A DNA stretch of 41,748 bases from assembly GCA_029062005.1 (NCBI GenBank), contig JAIDQZ010000038.1, forward strand, positions 1 through 41,748, read 5' to 3'. The DNA is from Muribaculaceae bacterium. GTDB lineage: Bacteria > Bacteroidota > Bacteroidia > Bacteroidales > Muribaculaceae. The notes below the pieces were generated by a model. The model was not told the origin of the DNA, did no database searches, and worked only from the letters and a program-made list of their open reading frames with translations. A program made the translations under genes and the position numbers. This document shows positions 21,001-28,925 of the stretch, in pieces (the first letter of the stretch is position 1; each line of letters begins with the position of its first letter).

Positions 21001-21819
21001 GTCAACCACGACTTCGTTTCGCTCTATTGTCATGACCTCACCGATCTCGTCGCTGCTGATATCTTCAATCCAAGACTTCAGCACACGTGCTGCAAGCTTT
21101 CTGCCTATAACTTTTTCAAGATTGGACTTGGTCACCTTGACTTCTTCGGCAAGATTGAATACCTGAAGGATATCTTTATCGCTTTCAAGACCAATGGCAC
21201 GCAGAAGAGTCGTCACAGGTAATTTCTTTTTGCGATCGATATAGGCATACATCACATTGTTAATATCAGTGGCAAACTCAATCCAGCTGCCCCTGAACGG
21301 GATGATTCTCGCTGAGTAAAGTTTTGTACCATTGGCATGCATGCTCTGACCAAAGAACACACCCGGCGACCTGTGGAGCTGGGACACAACGACACGTTCA
21401 GCACCATTGATGATAAAGGTGCCTTGATCGGTCATATATGGAATAGGACCTAAATAAACATCTTGAATACTGGTATCGAAATCCTCATGATCGGGATCCG
21501 TACAATATAGCTTGAGTTTTGCCTTTAAAGGCACACTGTAGGTAAGTCCCCTCTCGAAACACTCATCTATCGTATAGCGTGGTGGGTCAATATAATAGTC
21601 AAGGAACTCCAGTACAAAATTATTGCGTGTGTCTGCAATAGGGAAGTTTTCTGAAAACACCTTGTAGAGACCCTCGTTTTTCCTCTGTTCGGGAGGAGTG
21701 TCAAGCTGAAGGAAATCCCTGAAGGATTTTAGCTGCACCTCAAGAAAATCCGGAAACGGGTAGGGATTCTTCACCGTTGCGAAGTTTACACGAGGTTTTG
21801 CAATTGTATTCTGTGACAT
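18004..21819 (-). CDS. rpoB: DNA-directed RNA polymerase subunit beta
   Basis: Beta forms the other half of the polymerase cleft and the rifampicin pocket. The 1271-residue protein contains the rif cluster segment [20 protein letters not shown] followed by [19 protein letters not shown]. The Asp, His and Ser residues most often changed in resistant mutants are in the wild-type state, so the sequence predicts rifampicin sensitivity. Also visible are [14 protein letters not shown], the [12 protein letters not shown] active-site region, the [15 protein letters not shown] motif and the C-terminal [20 protein letters not shown]. The 303-nt gap from rplL contains an attenuator-like hairpin and a second nested hairpin, a likely site for lowering polymerase output relative to L7/L12. 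Confidence 0.98.
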   Translation of the reverse strand: MSQNTIAKPRVNFATVKNPYPFPDFLEVQLKSFRDFLQLDTPPEQRKNEGLYKVFSENFPIADTRNNFVLEFLDYYIDPPRYTIDECFERGLTYSVPLKAKLKLYCTDPDHEDFDTSIQDVYLGPIPYMTDQGTFIINGAERVVVSQLHRSPGVFFGQSMHANGTKLYSARIIPFRGSWIEFATDINNVMYAYIDRKKKLPVTTLLRAIGLESDKDILQVFNLAEEVKVTKSNLEKVIGRKLAARVLKSWIEDISSDEIGEVMTIERNEVVVDRGSEISEDNIQAILDSGVKTIVLEREDANATDFSIIFNTLSKDSSNSETEAIQYIYRQLRNAEPPDDASAREVIQNLFFSEKRYDLGDVGRYRINKKLSLSTPMNVRVLTREDIVEIIKYLIELINNKSDVDDIDHLSNRRVRTVGEQMYNQFNVGLARMSRTIRERMNVRDNEVFTPTDLINAKTISGVINTFFGTDALSQFMDQTNPLAEITHKRRLSALGPGGLSRERAGFEVRDVHYTHYGRLCPIETPEGPNIGLISSLCVYAKINNLGFIETPYRKVTDSVVDLKNEDVVYLTAEMEEGLNIAQGNAPLNDDGSFIRDKVKARQDADFPIVPPSDIQLMDVAPIQIASIAASLIPFLEHDDANRALMGSNMMRQAVPLMRSEAPIVGTGIEGQLIRDSRTQIMAEGSGTIEYVDATTIRIKYDRNEDEEFVEFEPALKEYRIPKFRRTNQGTTIDLRPICEVGQKVEKGDILTEGYSTEKGELALGRNLKVAFMPWKGYNYEDAIVLNERMVKEDILTSVHVDEYTLEVRETKRGMEELTSDIPNVSEEATKDLDDRGIIRVGAYVVPGDIMIGKITPKGESDPTPEEKLLRAIFGDKAGEVKDASLKASPSLKGVVIGTNLFSKAVKTKTSRKSANEQTEALDKEYKKKLDELKEIMVGKMEKLLNGVTSAGVKDFLGDEVVPKGQKFNGVNWADFKYETVNLSNWTDDERINGMIMKLVTNYVRKYKEIDSELRRKKFDITIGDELPSGIMQMAKVYIAKKRKIGVGDKMAGRHGNKGIVSRVVRQEDMPFLEDGTPVDIVLNPLGVPSRMNLGQIFETVLGWAGRELGEKFATPIFDGASLDDLNEWTDKAGLPRYGKTYLYDGGTGDRFDQPATVGVIYMLKLGHMVEDKMHARSIGPYSLITQQPLGGKAQFGGQRFGEMEVWALEAFGASHILQEILTVKSDDVNGRSKAYEAIVKGDPMPNPGIPESLNVLLHELRGLGLSVTLD

Positions 21820-21953
21820 TCTGATAAGATTAATCGTTTGGATAAGTAGCTATTCAAAGGAGCTAAAACCGCGCCTTAAATCTTTAAAAAGTGTTAACGT
21901 CTTATAAAATATTATAAAATCGTAAAAAACACAGACGTTATTATACACAAAGA

Positions 21954-21992
21954 ATTTTCAGACTTGCCTTTACAAAAAAGGAATCTGAAAAT
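21954..21992 (-). promoter_or_regulatory. Nested hairpin in the rpoB 5' leader
   Basis: ATTTTCAGA (21954-21962) pairs perfectly with TCTGAAAAT (21984-21992), and within it CCTTT (21967-21971) pairs with AAAGG (21977-21981) around ACAAA. It lies 135 nt before rpoB, downstream of the attenuator-like hairpin in the direction of transcription. I found no TAnnTTTG box in this gap. Confidence 0.5.
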
Positions 21993-22063
21993 CTGCGGAA
22001 TCCTTGGTGCCATTCGACATGACAAGCCGTCAGTCATCCTCGGATGTGCGCACTATGAGCTTA

Positions 22064-22099
22064 AAAAGCTTAATTCCCCCGCACAAAAAGCGGGGGAAT
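22064..22099 (-). terminator. Attenuator-like hairpin between rplL and rpoB
   Basis: On the minus strand ATTCCCCCGC (22099-22090) pairs with GCGGGGGAAT (22082-22073) over a 7-nt loop, followed by TAAGCTTTTT. It starts 24 nt after the rplL stop. The GC-rich helix plus short T-run suits partial termination, as in the known rplL-rpoB attenuator of E. coli. Confidence 0.78.
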
Positions 22100-22122
22100 C
22101 GAGCTATGCTGCTATTGAAAGA

Positions 22123-22497
22123 TTACTTAAGTTCAACCTCAGCACCAGCTTCTTCGAGCTGCTTCTTAAGGCCTTCTGCATCAGCCTTGGGGAGCTGCTC
22201 CTTAACTACGCTGGGAGCGCCGTCAACGAGTTCCTTAGCCTCCTTAAGACCAAGACCGGTGAGTTCCTTGACGAGTTTAACAACAGCGAGCTTGCTTGCG
22301 CCGGCTGCCTTGAGCACTACGTCGAAGTTAGTCTTTTCTTCTGCAGCGGGTGCACCTGCTGCGGGGCCTGCTGCTACTGCAACTGCTGCAGCTGCGGGTT
22401 CAATACCGTATTCGTCCTTGAGGATCTGAGCGAGTTCGTTTACTTCCTTAACGGTGAGGTTTACGAGCTGTTCTGCAAATGCTTTCAAATCTGCCAT
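22123..22497 (-). CDS. rplL: 50S ribosomal protein L7/L12 (bL12)
   Basis: L7/L12 forms the flexible stalk that recruits translational GTPases. The 124-residue protein has the N-terminal dimerisation helix region (residues 1-35), an Ala/Gly/Pro-rich hinge (about 36-53) and the C-terminal globular domain with [20 protein letters not shown] and [16 protein letters not shown], whose Lys-rich helix binds IF2, EF-Tu and EF-G. It follows rplJ after 35 nt. A hairpin after the stop codon probably reduces readthrough into rpoB, in keeping with the several copies of L12 per ribosome compared with one polymerase subunit. Confidence 0.97.
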   Translation of the reverse strand: MADLKAFAEQLVNLTVKEVNELAQILKDEYGIEPAAAAVAVAAGPAAGAPAAEEKTNFDVVLKAAGASKLAVVKLVKELTGLGLKEAKELVDGAPSVVKEQLPKADAEGLKKQLEEAGAEVELK

Positions 22498-22532
22498 TTT
22501 TGTATAGTTTTTTGTTTATTTTACGATTTTGA

Positions 22533-23054
22533 TTATTCTTTGTTGGAAAGGGTCTCCAGGATGCCATGAAGTTTAGTAGCACCGCTGTTGAGGGCCGAGA
22601 TGACGTTCTTAGCAGGCGACTGAAGCAATGCAACAACATCTGCGATAAGTTCGTTCTTGCTCTTGATTGCGGCGAGGGTATCCAACATTTCCTCACCTAC
22701 ATAAACGCTTTCTTCTACGAAAGCTCCCTTAAGCATAGGGAGAGTTTCCTTCTTGTCACGGAACTTCTTCAGCATCTTTGCAGGAGCATTGCCTACATTT
22801 GATAGAAGAAGAGTAGTCTCTCCGTGAAGGAGACCGTAGAGTTCAGAGTAGTCGAGTTCACTTGCCTCAAATGCCTTCTTCAGAAGGGTGTTCTTCACAC
22901 ACAGCATCTTGATGCCGTCTTGAAAGCAAGCACGACGCAGGGCGCTTGTCTTTTCTGCGTTCAGTCCCTGAGACTGCACGAGATAGACACAGCTATATTC
23001 CTTGAGAGTCTCGCCGATCTTTTCAATCAGCAGGGTCTTATCTTCTTTCTTCAT
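22533..23054 (-). CDS. rplJ: 50S ribosomal protein L10 (uL10)
   Basis: L10 anchors L7/L12 dimers to the ribosome. The 173-residue protein shows KTLLIEKIGETLKEYSCVYL at the N terminus, the RNA-binding LRRACFQDGIKMLCVKNTLL segment near 38-57 and a C-terminal helix for L12 dimers. In many bacteria an L10-binding leader precedes rplJ. Here only 20 nt separate it from rplA, leaving no room for the classical leader, so any L10 feedback would have to act elsewhere. Confidence 0.96.
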   Translation of the reverse strand: MKKEDKTLLIEKIGETLKEYSCVYLVQSQGLNAEKTSALRRACFQDGIKMLCVKNTLLKKAFEASELDYSELYGLLHGETTLLLSNVGNAPAKMLKKFRDKKETLPMLKGAFVEESVYVGEEMLDTLAAIKSKNELIADVVALLQSPAKNVISALNSGATKLHGILETLSNKE

Positions 23055-23074
23055 CTTGAGTGTCGTTTTGAGGG

Positions 23075-23770
23075 TTATTCATCTATACTCTTAGTGTCAA
23101 CCTTCACACCGGGGCTCATGGTGCTTGAAAGATAGATGCTCTTGATATATGTGCCTTTGGCAGTAGCGGGTTTCAGCTTGATGAGAGTATTGATAAACTC
23201 CTTAGCGTTCTCCTTCATAGCCTTAGGGTCAAAAGACACCTTGCCGATTGAAGCATGAACGATACCGGTCTTGTCAACCTTGAAGTCGATCTTACCCTGC
23301 TTAACCTCCTTCACGGCCTTTGCGACATCCATAGTCACAGTACCGCTTTTGGGGTTAGGCATAAGACCACGGGGACCAAGAATACGTCCGAGAGGACCAA
23401 GCTTTCCCATCACGGAAGGCTGAGTGATGATAACGTCTACATCAGTCCAACCGCCTTTGATTTTCTGAAGATACTCGTCGAGACCTACGTAGTCAGCTCC
23501 AGCTTCCTTAGCGGCAGCTTCAGCATCAGGATTACAGAGCACGAGAACTCTTACCTCCTTACCGGTGCCATGAGGAAGTGAAACCACTCCACGAACCATC
23601 TGGTCAGCCTTTCGCGGATCCACACCAAGACGCACGTCGATATCTAATGAAGCGTCAAATTTAGTAAAGGTGATTTCTTTTACCTTTTCAGCAGCTTCTG
23701 CCAAAGTATATGCTTTCCCAGCTTCAATCTTCGACAGAGCCAACTTTTGATTCTTTGTCAGTTTTCCCAT
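23075..23770 (-). CDS. rplA: 50S ribosomal protein L1 (uL1)
   Basis: L1 forms the mobile stalk that guides deacylated tRNA from the E site, and in many bacteria represses its own operon by binding the rplK leader. The 231-residue sequence contains [20 protein letters not shown] near residue 40, the central [21 protein letters not shown] signature region near 125-145 and the C-terminal [20 protein letters not shown]. It follows rplK after 14 nt and precedes rplJ by 20 nt. Confidence 0.97.
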   Translation of the reverse strand: MGKLTKNQKLALSKIEAGKAYTLAEAAEKVKEITFTKFDASLDIDVRLGVDPRKADQMVRGVVSLPHGTGKEVRVLVLCNPDAEAAAKEAGADYVGLDEYLQKIKGGWTDVDVIITQPSVMGKLGPLGRILGPRGLMPNPKSGTVTMDVAKAVKEVKQGKIDFKVDKTGIVHASIGKVSFDPKAMKENAKEFINTLIKLKPATAKGTYIKSIYLSSTMSPGVKVDTKSIDE

Positions 23771-23784
23771 TTCGTATTGAAGTT

Positions 23785-24228
23785 TTAGTTAAGTTCAGGG
23801 AATGCTCCTTTGACGGTGATACCCATGCTTCTAGCTGTTCCGGCAACCATACGCATCGCCGAGTCCAAAGTGAAACAGTTCAAATCCGGCATCTTGTCTT
23901 CAGCAATAGTCTTTACCTGATCCCATGTGATTTCAGCCACCTTTTTACGATTTGGCTGTGCGGAACCGCTCTTCAGCTTTGTGATTTCCTTCAACTGTAC
24001 TGCTACCGGGGGAGTTTTTACTACGAATTCAAAACTCTTGTCGGTAAAGTAAGTGATTACCACAGGAAGAACCTTACCGGCCTTATCTTGGGTACGGGCA
24101 TTGAACTGCTTGCAGAATTCCATGATGTTGATACCCTTCGAACCGAGAGCCGGTCCTACCGGAGGCGACGGGTTTGCCGCACCGCCCTTAATCTGCAATT
24201 TGATCTGTCCAGCAATTTCTTTAGCCAT
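23785..24228 (-). CDS. rplK: 50S ribosomal protein L11 (uL11)
   Basis: L11 binds the GTPase-associated centre of 23S rRNA and is needed for the stringent response by RelA. The 147-residue protein begins [20 protein letters not shown] and contains [20 protein letters not shown] with the Pro residues of the thiostrepton pocket. The C-terminal rRNA-binding domain includes [22 protein letters not shown] and the final [10 protein letters not shown]. The 83-nt gap to nusG is the place where an L1-binding leader would be expected; I cannot identify the site by eye. Confidence 0.97.
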   Translation of the reverse strand: MAKEIAGQIKLQIKGGAANPSPPVGPALGSKGINIMEFCKQFNARTQDKAGKVLPVVITYFTDKSFEFVVKTPPVAVQLKEITKLKSGSAQPNRKKVAEITWDQVKTIAEDKMPDLNCFTLDSAMRMVAGTARSMGITVKGAFPELN

Positions 24229-24311
24229 TTTGTCAATTACTTTAAAATTTGATTTTCTCTTGAGAATTCATTACAAAAGCCGACTGCGTAACACCAGACG
24301 ACTTCTTAACT

Positions 24312-24863
24312 TTATTCTCTTTCCACTTGGGAAGTTTCCAACTCCAGATCAGTGGGACGACCAAATATCTTGACCTCCACCTTTAATTTCTGCTTGTCGC
24401 CACTAACCTCCTTGATAACTCCGGAGAAACCGGAGAAAGGACCATCGGTGACTTTCACAGCCTCGCCCTCACAGTAGACCTCATCAACAGATTCGGGAGA
24501 ATCATTCAATGCATCTGCTGCTCCAAGCATATTCATCACTTCGCTTTCACGAAGCGACTCGGGCTCGGAATTCTTGGCACGTCCACGAAGGAAATCGATG
24601 ACGTTGCTGGTATTCCTCAGCTCATACTGAACCTCTCCAGTCAATATGCACTTGACAAATACATATCCGCTGAAGAGCGTGCGATCCTTGGCTACCTTCT
24701 TGCCAGAACGAGTAACGTAGACCTTTTCGGTCGGAATTAAAACCTCCGATACATACTTGCCAAGATCTGTGTTCCTGATAGCTGCATCAAGCACCTCCTT
24801 CACCTTAGCCTCCTTACCGGAAATGGCACGCAACACGTACCATTCATGTTTTTTTTCAGCCAT
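24312..24863 (-). CDS. nusG: Transcription termination/antitermination factor NusG
   Basis: NusG bridges the polymerase clamp and couples transcription to translation or to Rho. The 183-residue protein has the NGN domain with WYVLRAISGKEAKVKEVLD at the N terminus and LFSGYVFVKCILTGEVQYEL near 63-82, then a linker and the C-terminal KOW domain (EAVKVTDGPFSGFSGVIKEV, about 129-148). It follows secE after 17 nt. The secE-nusG-rplK order is universal. As a single-copy NusG beside rpoBC it is the housekeeping factor, not an UpxY-type antiterminator of capsule loci. Confidence 0.96.
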   Translation of the reverse strand: MAEKKHEWYVLRAISGKEAKVKEVLDAAIRNTDLGKYVSEVLIPTEKVYVTRSGKKVAKDRTLFSGYVFVKCILTGEVQYELRNTSNVIDFLRGRAKNSEPESLRESEVMNMLGAADALNDSPESVDEVYCEGEAVKVTDGPFSGFSGVIKEVSGDKQKLKVEVKIFGRPTDLELETSQVERE

Positions 24864-24880
24864 TGACGCCTACGTTAAAT

Positions 24881-25072
24881 TTAAAAACTGATACTGTAGA
24901 TAGTCTCCATAAGAAGACTGAAAATCTTATCAACCGCCCAAATGAAGACTGCCATGATGATGGAAGCTATCAGCACCAGCACTGAGCTGTTGACGAGATT
25001 CTTTCGAGTTGGCCAGGAAACCTTATGCACTAATTCGTCATAAGACTCCTTGATATCTTTAACTAAGTTCAT
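24881..25072 (-). CDS. secE: Preprotein translocase subunit SecE
   Basis: SecE clamps SecY in the inner-membrane translocon. The 63-residue product is the short single-span form: an amphipathic N-terminal helix with SYDELVHKVSWPTRKNLVNS (the conserved W-P-T-R motif), then one hydrophobic transmembrane helix (about 29-52). It starts 16 nt downstream of tRNA-Trp and precedes nusG by 17 nt, so it is translated from a message that also yields the tRNA. Confidence 0.95.
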   Translation of the reverse strand: MNLVKDIKESYDELVHKVSWPTRKNLVNSSVLVLIASIIMAVFIWAVDKIFSLLMETIYSISF

Positions 25073-25088
25073 TTTCTTTATTTTTTAG

Positions 25089-25161
25089 CACGGGAAGAGA
25101 GGCTCGAACTCCCGACACCTGGTTTTGGAGACCAGTGCTCTACCGACTGAGCTATTCCCGT
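25089..25161 (-). tRNA. tRNA-Trp (anticodon CCA)
   Basis: A 73-nt cloverleaf: acceptor ACGGGAA/TTCCCGT, D-arm GCTCAGTCGGTAGAGC, anticodon stem CTGGT/ACCAG with loop CTCCAAA, T-loop TTCGAGC, discriminator G. No CCA is encoded. It lies between tuf and secE. Confidence 0.96.
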
Positions 25162-25165
25162 ATGT

Positions 25166-25191
25166 AAGGGGTCTATATTTCAAGACCCCTT
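25166..25191 (-). promoter_or_regulatory. Hairpin between tuf and tRNA-Trp
   Basis: AAGGGGTCT pairs with AGACCCCTT (9 bp, 8-nt loop), ending 4 nt before the tRNA 5' end. No T-run follows, so it is more likely a processing or mRNA 3'-end-protecting element than a terminator. Confidence 0.55.
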
Positions 25192-25204
25192 TATATATCA
25201 TTGA

Positions 25205-26392
25205 TTAATCTTCAACGATTGAAGTGATCTGACCTGAACCAACAGTACGACCACCTTCACGGATTGCGAAACGAAGACCCTGATCGCAAGCTACCGGAGT
25301 GATGAGCTTAACATCGATCTCAACGTTATCGCCAGGCATTACCATTTCAGTTCCCTCAGGAAGAGTGATCTCACCTGTCACGTCAAGAGTACGGATATAG
25401 AACTGAGGACGATATTTGTTGTGGAACGGAGTGTGACGGCCGCCTTCTTCTTTCTTCAGGATATAAACCTGAGCCTTGAAGTGATCGTGAGGCTTAACCT
25501 GGCCCGGGTGGCAGATTACCATACCACGCTTGATTTCGTTCTTGTCAACGCCACGGAGAAGGAGACCTACGTTGTCACCAGCCTCACCCTGATCAAGAAG
25601 CTTGCGGAACATCTCGACACCAGTTACTGTAGACTTGCGGTCCTGACCAAGACCGAGGATCTGAACTTCGTCGCCTACCTTCACGATACCAGCCTCGATA
25701 CGACCTGTAGCCACTGTACCACGACCTGTGATTGAGAACACGTCCTCAACAGGCATAAGGAATGGTTTGTCGATATCGCGCGGAGGAAGCGGAATCCATG
25801 TATCAACTGCGTCCATGAGCTCCATTACCTTGTCAACCCACTGAGGTTCGCCGTTGAGGGCACCGAGAGCTGAACCCTGGATAATAGGAGTATTGTCGCC
25901 GTCATATTCATACTGAGCGAGAAGATCACGCATATCCATCTCTACGAGCTCAAGCATCTCAGGATCGTCAACCATGTCACACTTGTTCATGAAAACAACG
26001 AGTGCAGGAACGTTCACCTGACGAGCGAGAAGGATGTGCTCACGAGTCTGGGGCATCGGACCGTCAGTTGCAGCAACCACGATAATAGCACCGTCCATCT
26101 GAGCAGCACCGGTAACCATGTTCTTCACATAGTCAGCGTGTCCCGGGCAGTCTACGTGTGCGTAGTGACGGTTTGCAGTCTGATATTCTACGTGAGCGGT
26201 ATTGATTGTGATACCACGCTCTTTCTCCTCAGGAGCATTGTCAATTGAGTCGAATGAACGAACTTCGGAAAGACCTTTTTCAGCGAGCACCTTAGTGATT
26301 GCAGCGGTAAGAGTTGTCTTGCCGTGGTCAACGTGACCGATAGTACCGATGTTAACATGCGGTTTCGTTCTTTCAAATTTTTCTTTAGCCAT
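25205..26392 (-). CDS. tuf: Elongation factor Tu
   Basis: EF-Tu delivers aminoacyl-tRNA to the ribosomal A site as a GTP complex. The 395-residue protein has the P-loop GHVDHGKT (19-26), the effector region [22 protein letters not shown] (G3) and NKCD (G4). Domains 2 and 3 follow with [11 protein letters not shown] and the C-terminal [14 protein letters not shown]. Length and sequence are typical. It lies downstream of four tRNA genes under the promoter at 26866-26897, with a hairpin on each side. Whether a second tuf exists elsewhere cannot be judged from this window. Confidence 0.98.
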   Translation of the reverse strand: MAKEKFERTKPHVNIGTIGHVDHGKTTLTAAITKVLAEKGLSEVRSFDSIDNAPEEKERGITINTAHVEYQTANRHYAHVDCPGHADYVKNMVTGAAQMDGAIIVVAATDGPMPQTREHILLARQVNVPALVVFMNKCDMVDDPEMLELVEMDMRDLLAQYEYDGDNTPIIQGSALGALNGEPQWVDKVMELMDAVDTWIPLPPRDIDKPFLMPVEDVFSITGRGTVATGRIEAGIVKVGDEVQILGLGQDRKSTVTGVEMFRKLLDQGEAGDNVGLLLRGVDKNEIKRGMVICHPGQVKPHDHFKAQVYILKKEEGGRHTPFHNKYRPQFYIRTLDVTGEITLPEGTEMVMPGDNVEIDVKLITPVACDQGLRFAIREGGRTVGSGQITSIVED

Positions 26393-26438
26393 AGTTCTTT
26401 GCTATATTTTTATTTGTTTGAAATTTCTCTTTACGTTT

Positions 26439-26461
26439 AGGGGGACTACACGAGTCCCCTT
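26439..26461 (-). promoter_or_regulatory. Hairpin between tRNA-Thr(GGU) and tuf
   Basis: GGGGACT pairs with AGTCCCC around a 5-nt loop (26441-26459), extended by weak pairs. It begins just after the tRNA 3' end and lacks a T-run. It resembles the hairpin on the other side of tuf in having a GGGGNCT stem. Confidence 0.55.
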
Positions 26462-26463
26462 TG

Positions 26464-26535
<72 letters not shown>

Positions 26536-26549
26536 GATTTCTATTTGGG

Positions 26550-26622
26550 AGCGGAAGACGAGGTTCGAACTCGCGACCCTTAGCTTGGAAGGCTAATGCT
26601 CTACCAACTGAGCTACTTCCGC
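26550..26622 (-). tRNA. tRNA-Gly (anticodon TCC)
   Basis: A 73-nt cloverleaf with perfect acceptor GCGGAAG/CTTCCGC, anticodon stem TTAGC/GCTAA, loop CTTCCAA and T-loop TTCGAAC. Corresponds in position to glyT of E. coli. Confidence 0.96.
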
Positions 26623-26631
26623 ATAAATTTG

Positions 26632-26714
26632 TGGGCGAAGATGGATTCGAACCACCGAAGGTATTAACCAGCAGATTTACAGTCTGCCCCATTTGGCCAC
26701 TCTGGTATTCGCCC
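26632..26714 (-). tRNA. tRNA-Tyr (anticodon GTA)
   Basis: An 83-nt class II tRNA with a long variable arm (TGGTTAATACCTTCGG region), acceptor GGGCGAA/TTCGCCC, anticodon loop CTGTAAA and discriminator A. Corresponds in position to tyrU of E. coli. Confidence 0.96.
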
Positions 26715-26730
26715 TATTTCATCGTTCTTG

Positions 26731-26804
26731 AGCCTCTTGTCGGATTCGAACCAACGACCCCGAGATTACAAATCACGTGCTCTGGCCAACTGAGCTAAAG
26801 AGGC
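26731..26804 (-). tRNA. tRNA-Thr (anticodon TGT)
   Basis: A 74-nt cloverleaf with perfect acceptor GCCTCTT/AAGAGGC, anticodon loop TTTGTAA and T-loop TTCGAAT. The anticodon stem CGTGA/TCTCG contains a U29:U41 mismatch. First gene of the unit, corresponding to thrU of E. coli. Confidence 0.94.
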
Positions 26805-26865
26805 AATCATGTTCATTTCGTGGTCTTCAGGATTCGCTTGAGACATTCATTCCCGAAACCGAGTG

Positions 26866-26897
26866 CAAAGTTATAACTTTTTTTTCGATGCACCAAA
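26866..26897 (-). promoter_or_regulatory. Main promoter of the tRNA-tuf-secE-rpoBC unit
   Basis: On the minus strand TTTG (26897-26894), a 20-nt spacer and TAACTTTG (26873-26866) match the Bacteroidota consensus fully. The expected start is near 26860, about 55 nt before the first tRNA. It is the only full consensus promoter I found for the whole 13-kb unit. Confidence 0.9.
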
Positions 26898-26904
26898 TTT
26901 TTCT

Positions 26905-26950
26905 TAAAAAAAAAGCATGCGGACACTCATTTTTTTTTGCCCGCATACTT
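26905..26950 (-). terminator. Terminator of glmS
   Basis: On the minus strand AAGTATGCGG (26950-26941) pairs with CCGCATGCTT (26922-26913, one T-G pair), followed by a run of T. It ends 8 nt before the -33 box of the tRNA-tuf promoter, so the two units are tightly abutted. Confidence 0.88.
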
Positions 26951-27003
26951 AACATCACAGGCAATTTTTATTTATAACATTATTTATCATTTAATTAGCC
27001 AAA

Positions 27004-28848
27004 TCATTCCACAGTCACAGATTTTGCAAGATTTCTCGGCATATCGACGTTTTTCCCCTTGTTGATCGCGATATAATAAGAAAGCAACTGAAGCGGAATG
27101 CTTGTTATGATCGGAGTCAGGCATTCAGGCACATCAGGAACTTCAATCACGTGGTCTGCAATATTCCTTATCTCCTTGTCGCCTTCCGTAACGATTGCGA
27201 TCACACTGCCGTGGCGCGCCTTTACTTGCTGCACATTATTGACTATCTTTTCATACAGATGGTCGTTGGGCGCTATAATCACCGTCGGCATCTCCGCATC
27301 GATCAGCGCGATCGGACCATGCTTCATCTCGGCGGCAGGATACCCTTCCGCATGGATATAGGAAATCTCCTTGAGTTTAAGTGCCCCCTCAAGCGCCACG
27401 GGATAGCTGTAGCCCCTTCCCAGATATAGGAAATTATGCGCATATGTGAAAATAAGCGAAAGTCGCTCAATCTGTTCATTGAGTTCGAGCGTCTGCCTTA
27501 CATAATCAGGCACCTTCAGTATCTCCTCTCCTATCTTGATAAGGTCTTCCTTCGGCATCGTGCCCTTTAGCTCGGCAATTGCCATCGCTATCAATGTGAG
27601 CACCATCACCTGCCCCGTAAAAGCCTTGGTGGATGCAACCCCTATTTCCGGACCGACATGTATATATGTGCCCGAATCGGTGTTTCTGGGAATGGAACTT
27701 CCCACGACATTACTGATACCATAGACATATGCTCCCGCATCATGTGCCATCTGTATGGCTGCAAGGGTATCGGCTGTCTCACCGCTCTGCGACACTGCAA
27801 TCACCACATCCCTGTCGTCAAGTACCGGATTACTATAGCGGAACTCGCTTGCATACTCCACCTCGACAGGGATCCGACACATATCCTGGATTAGATATTT
27901 GCCTATAAGGGAAGCATGCCATGATGTGCCGCACGCCACAATTATAATACGCTTGGCATTCATAAATTTCTCCTTGCTGTCAAGGACACCGCTTACGATA
28001 ATATCCTTACCCTCATTTACCACACGTCCCCTGATACAGTCAAGTAGTGTGGTAGGCTGCTCAAAGATCTCCTTAAGCATAAAATGCGGATACCCCCCCT
28101 TTTCAAGCTGAGAGATAGAAAGTTCAAGAGTCTTCACATCCACACTCGTCTCCTCATTATTGAGATTGACAAGTTTCAGCGGCCGTGTCTTGGAAACGAC
28201 AGCAATCTCATTGTCCTTGACATAGACCACATCCTTGGTGTATTCAACTATCGGAGTTGCGTCTGATGCAAGAAACATCTCCCCATCCCCGATACCGATC
28301 ACGAGAGGGGAACTCTTGCGGGCGGCAATAATAGTATCGGGACGATTTTTCTCTATGACCGCTATCGCATAAGCTCCAACCACTTGCCTCAATGCTTCCT
28401 TCACAGCCTCAAGAAGCGTGCAGTCATTGTGTGTGCGTATATATTCTATAAGCTGGACAAGAACCTCCGTATCTGTCTCTGACTGAAATTTACATCCGTT
28501 CTGAATCAGAGCGTCCTTGAGCACCTTATAATTTTCAATAGTGCCATTATGCACGAGAGCAATCTCCTCATCTTCACTAAAGTGTGGATGCGCGTTGCGG
28601 TCGGAAGGCTCGCCGTGGGTAGCCCAACGGGTATGAGCAATTCCGATACCACCTGTGGTATCCTTGTCTTTACAATAATTTTCAAGGTTAGACACCTTCC
28701 CAGCCGCCTTATACACATTTAGCGTTCCCGACGGACTTACCAAGGCGACACCGGCGCTGTCATAACCTCGGTATTCAAGTCTATGCAAGCCTTTTATCAG
28801 AATATCGTAGGCATTACGTTCTCCTACATATCCCACTATTCCACACAT
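27004..28848 (-). CDS. glmS: Glutamine-fructose-6-phosphate aminotransferase (isomerizing)
   Basis: GlmS makes glucosamine 6-phosphate, the first committed step toward UDP-GlcNAc for peptidoglycan and lipid A. The start is placed at 28848 so that Cys follows Met: the class II amidotransferase needs the exposed N-terminal Cys (MCGIVGYVG), and a longer frame from 28896 would bury it. The 614-residue protein has HTRWATHGEPSDRNAHPH and HNGTIENY in the glutaminase half, then two SIS domains with CGTSWHASLIGKYL, SQSGETADTLAA and the C-terminal DMPRNLAKSVTVE. It is the last gene of the minus-strand cluster, 77 nt after cca. That gap is far too short for a glmS ribozyme of the Firmicute kind. Upstream lptD also serves the envelope. 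Confidence 0.97.
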   Translation of the reverse strand: MCGIVGYVGERNAYDILIKGLHRLEYRGYDSAGVALVSPSGTLNVYKAAGKVSNLENYCKDKDTTGGIGIAHTRWATHGEPSDRNAHPHFSEDEEIALVHNGTIENYKVLKDALIQNGCKFQSETDTEVLVQLIEYIRTHNDCTLLEAVKEALRQVVGAYAIAVIEKNRPDTIIAARKSSPLVIGIGDGEMFLASDATPIVEYTKDVVYVKDNEIAVVSKTRPLKLVNLNNEETSVDVKTLELSISQLEKGGYPHFMLKEIFEQPTTLLDCIRGRVVNEGKDIIVSGVLDSKEKFMNAKRIIIVACGTSWHASLIGKYLIQDMCRIPVEVEYASEFRYSNPVLDDRDVVIAVSQSGETADTLAAIQMAHDAGAYVYGISNVVGSSIPRNTDSGTYIHVGPEIGVASTKAFTGQVMVLTLIAMAIAELKGTMPKEDLIKIGEEILKVPDYVRQTLELNEQIERLSLIFTYAHNFLYLGRGYSYPVALEGALKLKEISYIHAEGYPAAEMKHGPIALIDAEMPTVIIAPNDHLYEKIVNNVQQVKARHGSVIAIVTEGDKEIRNIADHVIEVPDVPECLTPIITSIPLQLLSYYIAINKGKNVDMPRNLAKSVTVE

Positions 28849-28925
28849 ATTCGTAAGCAATTTTAATGTTAGACACTGTCGACAGAGCGAAAGCATATCT
28901 CTAAATGCCTAACGCCCTTTTAATC

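Noticed and set aside
28849..28896. N-terminal extension of GlmS
   Set aside because: The catalytic cysteine must be residue 2 of the initial product, which requires the start at 28848.
28849..28925. glmS ribozyme upstream of glmS
   Set aside because: The gap is 77 nt, too short, and the ribozyme is not expected in this phylum.
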